Part shown: positions 15,752-24,359 of the stretch, one piece after another | Position numbering within the stretch: the stretch's first letter is position 1 | Layout: every line of letters starts with the position of its first letter | From: Bradyrhizobium diversitatis | Lineage (GTDB): Bacteria > Pseudomonadota > Alphaproteobacteria > Rhizobiales > Xanthobacteraceae | Length of the DNA stretch: 64,000 nt | Direction of reading: 5' to 3' | Assembly (NCBI RefSeq): GCF_016031635.1 | Contig: NZ_JACEGD010000013.1 | Location: 1-64,000, forward strand | Notes under the pieces: model-generated | Database searches by the model: none | What the model saw: only the letters and a program-made list of their open reading frames with translations | Told to the model about the DNA's origin: nothing | Program-made: the position numbers and the translations under genes

Positions 15752-16867
15752 ATGAGCGACGACTGCACGACCACAGGTCCGACGGACGCCTTCGGATTGA
15801 ATGATGATGTCGCCCCGATATCGTCCCTGCTGCCGGCATTCGGCTTCAGCGCCGATCAGATGGAGACGGAGGCCAACGTCGCAGCGTGGCGGGAAGCCGT
15901 CGCCACGCTGTTCGAGGTCGATGAGCTCGCCGCCGATGAACCGGTCCCGTTTCGCGCCGACCTCAGCTCCTACGCCATGGGCCCGGTGCTGATCGGGCTG
16001 AGCCGTGCCAGCGGCCAGCGTTTCCGCCGCACCCCCGAAACGATTGCGCGCAGCGGCGTCGACCACATCATTCTCCAGCTCTATCTCAAGGGTGGCTACG
16101 ACGGGGTCGCCGGCACCCGGCCGATCCGTGTGCGCGCCGGCGACATCTGCCTGTTCGACCTCGCCCAGACTCTGGAGACCAAGGCGACGGCTTTCGAGAA
16201 TGTCACGCCGGTCGTGCCGCGCCCGATGTTCGGCACCCATCTCTTGCGAGTCGATGACCTGCACGGCCTGGTCCTGTCCGGCAGCAGCGTGATCGCAAGG
16301 CTGCTGGCGGGACATCTCACCGCCCTGGTCGAATTTGCGCCCCGCATGACGCTCGACGAATGTCAATCGGTGGTCGAGGGCACGGTCTCGCTGCTGGCCG
16401 CCTGCCTGCGCAACGAAATCGAACGCGGCGACGCTGACGCCGACCATACCGTCGCTGCGAGCCCGTCCTTGATGCGGATTCGGCAATATATCGAGGCTGG
16501 CCTTGCCAGCGAGGATCTGTCGGCCAATTCGATCGCGGCCCATTTCGGCCTGTCCCGGGCTTCACTGTACCGGTTGTTCGCGCCCGTCGGTGGCATCGCG
16601 GACTACATTCGCAGCCGTCGGCTGCACCGCGCGTTCTTCGATCTCGCCAATTCGGGCGCGCGTGGTCCGCGCATCAGCGAGGTCGCGCGGCGCTGGCAGC
16701 TCGGCACCGACGCGCATTTCACGCGCTCGTTCAAGGCAGCCTACGGCATTACGCCCCGCGCAGCGCGCGAGGCCGCATTGCTCGGCCTTCAGCACGGCAC
16801 CGATGCAACGAGCAGCGCAACGATTTCCCGCTGGATGCGCGAGATCGCGCCCCCAAGGGCGCATTGA
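15752..16867 (+). CDS. AraC-family transcriptional regulator
   Basis: 371 residues: an N-terminal AraC-binding-domain-like beta region (about 60-200; HIILQLYLKGGYDG, RAGDICLFDLAQ) and a C-terminal double helix-turn-helix (about 250-355) with LSANSIAAHFGLSRASLYRLF and HFTRSFKAAYGITPRAAR. The layout is that of the AraC_binding_2 plus HTH_18 regulators. No effector can be named. It converges with the DoxX gene 3 bases away, so its target lies elsewhere or upstream. Confidence 0.88.
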   Translation: MSDDCTTTGPTDAFGLNDDVAPISSLLPAFGFSADQMETEANVAAWREAVATLFEVDELAADEPVPFRADLSSYAMGPVLIGLSRASGQRFRRTPETIARSGVDHIILQLYLKGGYDGVAGTRPIRVRAGDICLFDLAQTLETKATAFENVTPVVPRPMFGTHLLRVDDLHGLVLSGSSVIARLLAGHLTALVEFAPRMTLDECQSVVEGTVSLLAACLRNEIERGDADADHTVAASPSLMRIRQYIEAGLASEDLSANSIAAHFGLSRASLYRLFAPVGGIADYIRSRRLHRAFFDLANSGARGPRISEVARRWQLGTDAHFTRSFKAAYGITPRAAREAALLGLQHGTDATSSATISRWMREIAPPRAH

Positions 16868-16870
16868 TCG

Positions 16871-17323
16871 CTACACGTCGCCGTAGGCCGCCTCTGCCGG
16901 ACGCGTGGTGCGGCCGTAGCCGATGATCATGCAGAGCGCGCCGATGATCGACAGGTTCTTGAGCGCGTCGACCAGCATCTTGGCGTTGTCCGGCGGGGTC
17001 TGGTTCCAGAAATCGTAGAACAGGACGGTCGCGACGGCGACGTAGATGATCAGCAGCATCGCGAAGAAGCGCGCGCCGAAATTCAGCGCGATCATCAGCC
17101 CTGCGATGACCTCGAGTCCGCCGACCGCGATCGCCAGCAGCTGCGGCGTGGTCATGGCCGTCGCCGTCTCGACCTGCGTGGCGTAAGGCGCGATGACATC
17201 AGGCACCACGACCCTGGTGGCGATAAAGTCGGCAGTCTCCTGGATGGCAAAGAGCTTGGTCGCGCCCGTGTAGATGAACAGCACGGCGAACAGGATTCGC
17301 CCGAAAGTCACGAACGCTGGCAT
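16871..17323 (-). CDS. DoxX family membrane protein
   Basis: 150 residues with four predicted membrane helices (VTFGRILFAVLFIYTGATKL; LLAIAVGGLEVIAGLMIALNF; FFAMLLIIYVAVATVLFYDF; LKNLSIIGALCMIIGYG), the DoxX fold. The G-A-T-K-L turn after helix 1 and K-N-L-S/G in helix 4 are family hallmarks. DoxX-like proteins are linked to redox or membrane stress functions, but no specific role follows from the sequence. Confidence 0.85.
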   Translation of the reverse strand: MPAFVTFGRILFAVLFIYTGATKLFAIQETADFIATRVVVPDVIAPYATQVETATAMTTPQLLAIAVGGLEVIAGLMIALNFGARFFAMLLIIYVAVATVLFYDFWNQTPPDNAKMLVDALKNLSIIGALCMIIGYGRTTRPAEAAYGDV

Positions 17324-17619
17324 GATCGGCCTCTTGGCAAAGCGCTACAGCACGGAACGCTTGAAGAGATTATGAAGAGTCGTGCGCCGGTTTACAAACG
17401 GGGAAATGGAGAACCGTTTTGAAAAGATTGAGATCGAGAGGCTCGGGCGCTGCGCTCCCTCGCCCCGTTCTTACGGGGAGAGGGTTGGGGTGAGGGGCTG
17501 CTTCCGCAATCGCGGTGAGAGCTGGATTCGCGGAGACTCCCCCTCACCCGGAATTTGCTGTCGCAAATTCCGGCCTCTCCCCGCGCGCGGGGAGAGGCGA
17601 AGCAGCGTCGGCGACCGTC
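17324..17619. other. Intergenic region largely filled by repeats
   Basis: Promoter side of doxX at the left, then a nested repeat region (17452-17604) and the 3' end of malic enzyme. No gene seen. Confidence 0.6.
17452..17604. repeat. GGGGAGAGG / CCCCTCACCC nested inverted repeats
   Basis: CGGGGAGAGGGTTGGGGTGAG at the left pairs with CTCCCCCTCACCC and CCTCTCCCCGC further right. Inside is a perfect hairpin CGGAATTTGC (17549-17558) and GCAAATTCCG (17563-17572) with a 4-base loop, and a short CCTCTCCCCGCG-CGCGGGGAGAGG hairpin closes it. A degenerate partial copy is at about 22336-22392. Confidence 0.8.
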
Positions 17620-19929
17620 TCAGGTAAACAACGTCGGCTGCTGCCGGGCTGCCCGCTCCTGGGCTTCGACGACGGCGACAGCCGTCATGTTGAGGATGCC
17701 GCGCGCAGTCACCGACGGCGTCAGGATATGCGCGGGATGCGCCGGGCCGACCAGGATCGGGCCGACGGGCAGCGCGTCCGCCAGCGACTTGATCATCTGA
17801 TAGGCGACGTTGGCGGTGTCGAGGGTCGGCATGATCAGGATGTTGGCCTCGCCCTCCAGCTTGGAGTGCGGCAGCACCATCCTTCGCGCAGCGGCGGAGA
17901 GTGCGGTGTCGCCCTGCATCTCGCCGTCGGCCTCGATCTCCGGATGCTTCTCCTTCAACAGCTGGGTCGCCCGCCGCATCTTGCGCGAGGATTCGGTGTC
18001 GTAGCTGCCGAAATCCGAGTGCGAGACGAAGGCGATCTTCGGCTTGATGTTGAAGCGCTGCACGTGGACCGCGGCGAGCGATGCGATCTCCGCGAGCTCT
18101 TCCGCGCTCGGGTTGGGCCGAACCTGCGTGTCGGCGATGAAGAAGGCGCCCTTGCTGGTGATCAGCAGCGCAAGCGCCGCGTAGTCGCTGATATCAGGCG
18201 AGAAGCCGATGATCTCGCGGACATGGCGCAGATGGCTCATGTAGCGGCCCTCGACGCCGCAAAGCATGGCATCCGCCTCGCCACGCGTCACCGCGAGCGC
18301 CGCGATCACGGTGTTGTTGGTGCGCACGACCGTGCGGGCGGCATCCGGCGTGACGCCGCGGCGGCCCGCGACCTCGACATAAGACTGCACATAGGAGCGG
18401 TAGCGCGGATCGTCCTCGGGATTGACCAGGTCGAAGTCCTTGCCGGCGCGGATCGAGAGCCCGAAGCGCTTGATGCGCGCCTCCACGACAGAAGGACGGC
18501 CGACCAGGATCGGCCGCGCCAGGTTCTCCTCCAGCACGACTTGCGTCGCGCGCAGCACGCGTTCGTCCTCGCCTTCGGCATAGATCACCCGCACCGGCTG
18601 GGTCTTGGCCTTGGCGAACATCGGCTTCATGACGAGGCCGGAGCGGAAGGCGAAGCGCTCGAGCAGCGCGGTGTACTCGTCGAAATTGGTGATGGGTCGC
18701 GTCGCGACACCCGACTCCATCGCCGCCTTGGCGACAGCCGGCGCGATGCGCAGAATCAGGCGCGGGTCGAACGGACTCGGGATCAGCGAGCCCGGGCCGA
18801 ACCCTTGGGTCTCGCCCGTGTCAAAACCCTGCGCGACCGCATCCGACGGCGCCTCGCGCGCGAGCTGCGCGATGGCCTCGACGGCGGCGTGCTTCATCTC
18901 CTCGTTGATCGCGGTGGCGCCGACGTCGAGCGCGCCGCGGAAGATGAAGGGAAAGCAGAGGACGTTGTTGACCTGGTTCGGATAGTCCGAGCGGCCGGTG
19001 CAGATCATGGCGTCGGGGCGCGCCTTCCGCGCCTCTTCCGGCATGATCTCCGGCACGGGATTGGCGAGCGCCATGATCAAGGGCTTGTCACCCATCGCCT
19101 TGGCCATCTCGGGCTTGAGCACGCCGGGTGCCGAGAGCCCGATGAAGATATCGGCGCCGCCGATGACGTCGGCGAGCGTGCGCTTGTCGGTCTTCTGCGC
19201 ATAGACCGCCTTCCAGCGGTCCATCGAGGTGTTGCGCCCCTCATGCACGAGACCGTCGATGTCGCAGACCCAGATGTTCTTCCGCTGTGCGCCCATCGAG
19301 ACGAGCAGGTTCAGCGTAGCGAGCGCGGCGGCCCCTGCCCCCGAGGCCACGATCTTGACCTCCGACAGCTTCTTGCCGTTCAGCCTGAGGCCGTTGGTGA
19401 TCGCCGCGGCGACGATGATGGCGGTGCCGTGCTGGTCGTCATGGAAGACCGGGATCTTCATGCGCTCCTTCAGGCGCGTCTCGATCTCGAAACACTCCGG
19501 TCCGCGGATGTCTTCCAGATTGATGCCGCCGAAGGTCGGCTCGAGCGCCGCCACCGTCTCGACCACACGGTCGATGGTGTCGGCGGCAATCTCGATGTCG
19601 AACACATCGATGCCGGCGAATTTCTTGAACAGGACCGCCTTGCCTTCCATCACCGGCTTGGAGGCCAGCGGGCCGATATTGCCAAGGCCGAGCACCGCGG
19701 TGCCGTTGGAGACCACCGCGACCAGGTTGGCGCGGGTGGTGAGCGTGGCCGCCTCGGCCGGGTTCTTGGCGATCTCGGTGCAGGCGGCGGCAACGCCCGG
19801 AGAATAGGCGAGCGCGAGATCGCGCTGGTTGGCGAGCGGCTTGCTTGCCTGAATCTCGAGCTTTCCGGGGCGCGGCAGACGATGATAGGCCAGCGCCGCC
19901 TGGTGGAGATCATCAGAATAGGACGACAT
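17620..19929 (-). CDS. maeB: NADP-dependent malic enzyme with C-terminal phosphotransacetylase-like domain
   Basis: A 769-residue MaeB-type enzyme: oxidative decarboxylation of malate to pyruvate and CO2 with NADP. The N-terminal malic domain shows LALAYSPGVAAACTEIAKNP and SNGTAVLGLGNIGPLASKPV; the central NAD(P) domain shows VVASGAGAAALATLNLL (written KIVASGAGAAALATL) and CTGRSDYPNQVNNVLCFPFIFRG. From about residue 440 the protein is a phosphotransacetylase-like domain (VRVIYAEGEDERVLRA to GPAHPAHILTPSVTARGI), which in this class is regulatory rather than catalytic. In rhizobia such enzymes are called Tme; this is established family knowledge. Confidence 0.95.
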   Translation of the reverse strand: MSSYSDDLHQAALAYHRLPRPGKLEIQASKPLANQRDLALAYSPGVAAACTEIAKNPAEAATLTTRANLVAVVSNGTAVLGLGNIGPLASKPVMEGKAVLFKKFAGIDVFDIEIAADTIDRVVETVAALEPTFGGINLEDIRGPECFEIETRLKERMKIPVFHDDQHGTAIIVAAAITNGLRLNGKKLSEVKIVASGAGAAALATLNLLVSMGAQRKNIWVCDIDGLVHEGRNTSMDRWKAVYAQKTDKRTLADVIGGADIFIGLSAPGVLKPEMAKAMGDKPLIMALANPVPEIMPEEARKARPDAMICTGRSDYPNQVNNVLCFPFIFRGALDVGATAINEEMKHAAVEAIAQLAREAPSDAVAQGFDTGETQGFGPGSLIPSPFDPRLILRIAPAVAKAAMESGVATRPITNFDEYTALLERFAFRSGLVMKPMFAKAKTQPVRVIYAEGEDERVLRATQVVLEENLARPILVGRPSVVEARIKRFGLSIRAGKDFDLVNPEDDPRYRSYVQSYVEVAGRRGVTPDAARTVVRTNNTVIAALAVTRGEADAMLCGVEGRYMSHLRHVREIIGFSPDISDYAALALLITSKGAFFIADTQVRPNPSAEELAEIASLAAVHVQRFNIKPKIAFVSHSDFGSYDTESSRKMRRATQLLKEKHPEIEADGEMQGDTALSAAARRMVLPHSKLEGEANILIMPTLDTANVAYQMIKSLADALPVGPILVGPAHPAHILTPSVTARGILNMTAVAVVEAQERAARQQPTLFT

Positions 19930-20176
19930 GCGGAGTCTCGCCTCACGTTACCGGCATCAAAATGCATGATCCGGAGCTGCCGCCCAAGCGAAACGGTATT
20001 TCCGGGTCATGGAAACGGGATGAAGCACGCCGGGTGCCCCGGTGGCAACATCCGATTGCGACCCCATCAACAGGGCGCGCAGTCAACTGTCTGAAAACCA
20101 TAGCTTTCCCTGGACCGCGCGGCGTTTGCCGAATATGGCAGGTTGCGCGGTGTAGAACGAGCAACTGGAGCCGGGA

Positions 20177-22147
20177 ATGAAGCGAATCCTGATCGGCCTG
20201 ATCATGGCAGCCGTGCTCGGCGCGGGCGGATGGTTCGGCTTCAATCTCTACGTCCAGCACCGGGCCACCAGCGAGGTCGAGGCAGCCTTCGAGCAGATGC
20301 GCGCGGGCGGCGGCAAGGCCAGCCATGGCAAGATCACGTTCGAGTTCGCGACCCGGACGCTGACGATCGAGGACATCGCGGTCGAGCCTGCCCACCAGCC
20401 GCAGGCGAAGATCAAGATCGCCGGCATCAAGGGCACAGGCGTCCACTTGATCGATGATGCCAGGTTCTCGGCCGACAGCATCGACATCACGGGTGTCGAG
20501 ATTGCGTTGGACGACGTCGGCCCCGGCAAGTTGAAAGTGGCCTACAAGGTCCCGCAGACGACACTGCGCGACTATGCAGGTTCCCTCCACGTTCAAAACA
20601 TACCGACATCGAGCTCTCTGATCGACGCGTACCGGTTCGTGCTTGTCCAGTTCGCGAGCGTGACGGCAACGTCCGTGACGGTCCCGTCCATCAACATCAA
20701 TTTCGACGCCGGCAGCAGCGGCGGCAGCGGTGAAGTGCTCTATTCCGGCCTCGCGCTGCAAAATCTCGGCCGCGGCAAGGTCGATGCGATGAAGACGGAC
20801 CGCGCCACCTTCACGATCAACGTGACGCAGCCGGGCAACGCGGACAAGCTGACTGGCGAGATCTCGACCCTCATCGTCAACGATTTCGACTCGACCCCGA
20901 TCCTCGCCGCACTCGATCCACAAGCGAGCGGTGACGACAGCTACCGCCGGGTCTACCGGCAAATCTCGAGCGGCCCTTATGTGCTGAAGTCCGCGCTGGG
21001 CCTGCGTATGGATATCGACGGCTTCGCCATGGAAGACATCGACGTGCAGCCGTCGAGGCTCCGTTTGTTCGAGATGTTTGCCATGCTGCCGCAGGACAAG
21101 TCGACCCCGCCAACGCAGGCGCAAACGCGCGAGCTGATGGAGAAGGTCGCTGGATTCTACGACGGCATTCGCGTCGGCAAGGCCGAGATCGGCAAGACCT
21201 CGATCGGCACACCGCAGGGAACCGGGAAGATCAACGCGATCCGCTACCGGCAGGGCGACTTCGCAATCGAGGGCGTCGATGCACCCTCGCCGCAGGGTCA
21301 GTTCAAGATGGAGCGCTTCGCGCTCAAATCCTTCAGCATGCCGAACTTCATGCGCTGGGCCTCCGGTCTCAGCAGTCCCGGAAAGCCGCCCTCGCCCGAC
21401 CAGATGCTGGGCCTGTTCCGGGTACTCGAAGGCGCCGAGATCAAGGGCGTCGTCTCACCATACAAGAACACGCGTCAATTCGTTACCATCGATACAATCA
21501 GCCTGAACTGGGGCCAGCTGGTCGGCTCGATCCCCAGCAAGACCAATCTGGTCGTGAAGATGGTCACGCCCACGGATACCGCCAATCCGGCGCTACGGCC
21601 GCTGATCATGGCGGGTGTCGACAAGCTCGCGATCGACCTCGATCTCGGCGCCGCCTGGACGGAATCGTCCGGCGCGTTCGCGCTCGCGCCGGCGAGCATC
21701 GAGCTCGGCGACCTCGCCAAGGCGCAAGCCCGCTTCGCGCTCGCCAATGTGCCGCGCGGCCTGTTCACCACGACCAACCCAGTGCAGGCGATGGGTCAGG
21801 CGGCGCAGGTCGAGACCGGTGCGATCGAGCTCTCCTTGCGCGACAGCGGCGTCGTCGATCTCGTCGTCGCGCAGTTCTCGCGCATGCAGAATGTCAGCCG
21901 CGACGCCGCGCGCAGCGCCATCGTCCAGACGATCCGGGCGCAAGGCGAGAGGATCGCGGCGTCCAATGCCGACGTGAGGATGGCGGTGGATGCGCTGGCC
22001 GGCTTCGTCGAGACGTCGGGGCAGACACTGACCATCAAGCTCACGCCCCGCGCCAAGGTCCCGCTGATGCAATTGATGCAGCTTTCGCAAAGCGACCCGG
22101 AGAGCGCGCTGGCGCAGTTCAGGATCGAGGCGTCGACGGGGCTGTAG
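20177..22147 (+). CDS. Large membrane-anchored periplasmic protein, function unknown
   Basis: 656 residues. The N-terminus KRILIGLIMAAVLGAGGWFG is an uncleaved signal-anchor or signal peptide. The remainder is rich in alternating polar and non-polar stretches (TFEFATRTLTIEDIAVEPA; AKIKIAGIKGTGVHLIDDA; FSADSIDITGVEIAL) typical of long beta-strand proteins, with repeated mentions of a ligand-free fold and no catalytic motif. The style recalls AsmA-like or DUF945-like envelope proteins, but I could not place it in a family. It is divergent from maeB and followed by a palindromic element. Confidence 0.7.
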   Translation: MKRILIGLIMAAVLGAGGWFGFNLYVQHRATSEVEAAFEQMRAGGGKASHGKITFEFATRTLTIEDIAVEPAHQPQAKIKIAGIKGTGVHLIDDARFSADSIDITGVEIALDDVGPGKLKVAYKVPQTTLRDYAGSLHVQNIPTSSSLIDAYRFVLVQFASVTATSVTVPSININFDAGSSGGSGEVLYSGLALQNLGRGKVDAMKTDRATFTINVTQPGNADKLTGEISTLIVNDFDSTPILAALDPQASGDDSYRRVYRQISSGPYVLKSALGLRMDIDGFAMEDIDVQPSRLRLFEMFAMLPQDKSTPPTQAQTRELMEKVAGFYDGIRVGKAEIGKTSIGTPQGTGKINAIRYRQGDFAIEGVDAPSPQGQFKMERFALKSFSMPNFMRWASGLSSPGKPPSPDQMLGLFRVLEGAEIKGVVSPYKNTRQFVTIDTISLNWGQLVGSIPSKTNLVVKMVTPTDTANPALRPLIMAGVDKLAIDLDLGAAWTESSGAFALAPASIELGDLAKAQARFALANVPRGLFTTTNPVQAMGQAAQVETGAIELSLRDSGVVDLVVAQFSRMQNVSRDAARSAIVQTIRAQGERIAASNADVRMAVDALAGFVETSGQTLTIKLTPRAKVPLMQLMQLSQSDPESALAQFRIEASTGL

Positions 22148-22199
22148 CGGCGCTTATCACTGCGAAGAGGCGGCAGCTGGCCTGGCGTAAGTCCCTCCC

Positions 22200-22286
22200 C
22201 GTCATTGCGAGGAGCCCTTGCGACGAAGCAATCCAGAGTCCCTCCGCGGAACGGCTCTGGATTGCTTCGCTTCGCTCGCAATGACG
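22200..22286. repeat. Dispersed palindromic element, copy 3
   Basis: The best-preserved copy: CGTCATTGCGAGGAGC at the left and GCTCGCAATGACG at the right, inner GACGAAGCAATCCAGAG and CTCTGGATTGCTTCGCTTC. It folds into one long hairpin between two convergent genes. Confidence 0.88.
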
Positions 22287-22398
22287 GTGGAGGGAGCGGA
22301 CCCAATATCAGCCAGATCGACTCGCGGAGAATTCCCCTCACCGCCCCGCATCTTCGATGCGACGCGGCCTCACCCGCAAGCGGGGAGAGGCGAAAGCC

Positions 22399-24171
22399 TC
22401 ACTTCTGCGGCAGGTTCACCCGGATGTGCAGCTCGCGGAGCTGCTTCGTCGTGGCTTCCGACGGGGCGCCCATCAGGAGGTCCATGGCCTGCTGGTTCAT
22501 GGGGAATAGCGAGATCTCGCGCAGATTCGTGGTGCCACAGAGCAGCATCACGATGCGGTCGACGCCGGCGGCCATGCCGCCATGCGGCGGGGCGCCGTAC
22601 TGGAAGGCGCGGTACATGCCGCCGAAGCGGTCGACCACTTCCTGCTCGCCATAGCCTGCGATCTCGAACGCCTTGACCATGGCTTCCGGCACATGGTTGC
22701 GGATGCCGCCAGAGGCGATCTCGTAGCCGTTGCAGGTGATGTCGTACTGGAACGCCTTGATGGTCAGCGGATCCTGGCCCTTCAGCGCCTCCAGGCCGCC
22801 CTGCGGCATCGAGAACGGGTTGTGCGAGAAGTCGACCTTCTTGTCGTCCTCGTTGTACTCGTACATCGGGAAATCGACGATCCAGGCGAGCTCGAACCGC
22901 TCCTTGTCGGTGAGGTTCAATTCCTCGCCGACCTTGTTGCGGGCAAGGCCTGAGAATTTCCAGAACTTGTCGGGATCACCGGCGACGAAGAAGGCGGCAT
23001 CGCCCTCCTTCACGCCGAGTTGCACGCGGATCGCCGCGGTGCGCTCAGGCCCTATGTTGTTCGCAAGGGGGCCTGCGCCCTCGCCGCCCTCGCGCCACAT
23101 GATGTAGCCGAGGCCGGGCTGGCCTTCGCCCTGCGCCCACGAGTTCATGCGGTCGCAGAAGGCGCGGCTGCCGCCGCCAGGAGCCGGGATCGCCCACACC
23201 TGGTTCTTGGGATCCCCGAGCATGCGCGCGAACACCTTGAAGCCGGAGCCGCGGAAGTGCTCCGAGACGTCCTGCATCTCGATCGGGTTGCGCAAGTCCG
23301 GCTTGTCGCTGCCGTATTTGCGCAGCGCCTCCGCAAACGGAATACGGCGCCAGTTTTTGCTCACCGGCCTGCCCTTCGCGAACTCCTCGAACACGCCGGT
23401 GATCACCGGCTCCATCGCCGCGAACACGTCTTCCTGCGTGACAAAACTCATCTCGACGTCGAGCTGGTAGAACTCGCCGGGCAGACGGTCGGCGCGCGGG
23501 TCCTCGTCGCGGAAGCAGGGCGCGATCTGGAAATAGCGGTCGAAGCCCGACATCATCAGCAGCTGCTTGTACTGCTGCGGCGCCTGCGGCAGTGCGTAGA
23601 ACTTGCCGGGATGAATGCGCGAGGGCACCAGGAAGTCGCGTGCGCCTTCCGGCGAGGACGCGGTCAGGATCGGGGTGTTGAACTCGAAGAAGCCCTGCTC
23701 CTCCATGCGCCGGCGCATCGACTTGATGATCGCGACGCGCGTCATGATGTTCTGGTGCAGCTTCTCGCGGCGCAGGTCCAGGAAGCGATACTTGAGGCGG
23801 ATATCCTCAGGGTATTCCTGGTCGCCGAACACCGGCAGCGGCAGGTCGCCGGCCGGGCCCAGGACCTCGATCTCGCTGATATAGACCTCGACCTTGCCGG
23901 TTGGCAGGTCGTCATTGTCGGTGCCGTCGGGGCGGCGGCGGGCCTTGCCGTCCATCCGCACCACGAATTCCGAGCGCAGCTTCTCGGCCAGCGAGAACGC
24001 TGGCGAGTCCGGATCGACCACGCACTGGGTCAGGCCGTAATGGTCGCGCAGGTCGATGAACAGCACGCCGCCATGGTCGCGGACGCGATGGACCCAGCCG
24101 GAAAGCCGGACCGTCTCGCCGATGTTGCTCTCGCGGAGCGCGCCGCATGTATGTGACCGGTAGCGATGCAT
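22399..24171 (-). CDS. aspS: Aspartyl-tRNA synthetase, probably non-discriminating (Asp/Asn)
   Basis: A 590-residue class II synthetase of the bacterial AspS type: N-terminal anticodon-binding OB fold (SGWVHRVRDHGGVLFIDLRD), motif 2 with FRDEDPRADR, the bacterial-type GAD insertion, and motif 3 MAAGVDRIVMLLCG near the end. The anticodon-binding loop reads RDHGG, as in non-discriminating enzymes such as that of Pseudomonas aeruginosa, rather than RDLGS as in E. coli. This suggests that it also charges tRNA-Asn with Asp for later amidation by GatCAB, the route common in alphaproteobacteria that lack AsnRS. Confidence 0.95.
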   Translation of the reverse strand: MHRYRSHTCGALRESNIGETVRLSGWVHRVRDHGGVLFIDLRDHYGLTQCVVDPDSPAFSLAEKLRSEFVVRMDGKARRRPDGTDNDDLPTGKVEVYISEIEVLGPAGDLPLPVFGDQEYPEDIRLKYRFLDLRREKLHQNIMTRVAIIKSMRRRMEEQGFFEFNTPILTASSPEGARDFLVPSRIHPGKFYALPQAPQQYKQLLMMSGFDRYFQIAPCFRDEDPRADRLPGEFYQLDVEMSFVTQEDVFAAMEPVITGVFEEFAKGRPVSKNWRRIPFAEALRKYGSDKPDLRNPIEMQDVSEHFRGSGFKVFARMLGDPKNQVWAIPAPGGGSRAFCDRMNSWAQGEGQPGLGYIMWREGGEGAGPLANNIGPERTAAIRVQLGVKEGDAAFFVAGDPDKFWKFSGLARNKVGEELNLTDKERFELAWIVDFPMYEYNEDDKKVDFSHNPFSMPQGGLEALKGQDPLTIKAFQYDITCNGYEIASGGIRNHVPEAMVKAFEIAGYGEQEVVDRFGGMYRAFQYGAPPHGGMAAGVDRIVMLLCGTTNLREISLFPMNQQAMDLLMGAPSEATTKQLRELHIRVNLPQK

Positions 24172-24359
24172 GGTCGTCCCAAAATCAATGTCGGAGGATG
24201 CGAATCGAACGGCCTGTCACGGCCGGTCCGAAGTTGCGGCAGGGTTTACCTCGCTAGGACCAAGGCGGCAACCAAGGGAACGCCCTGTTTTGAGCTGGAA
24301 GTGCCCATTTTCAGGGGCCGAGCCTTTGCCATCAGGCGTTCCAGCCCTATCTTGAGCCT

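Noticed and set aside
17515..20094. An 859-codon open frame on the plus strand opposite malic enzyme
   Set aside because: It is antisense to a full-length, well conserved maeB and has an Arg/His/Asp-rich, repeat-free composition typical of shadow frames in high-GC DNA.
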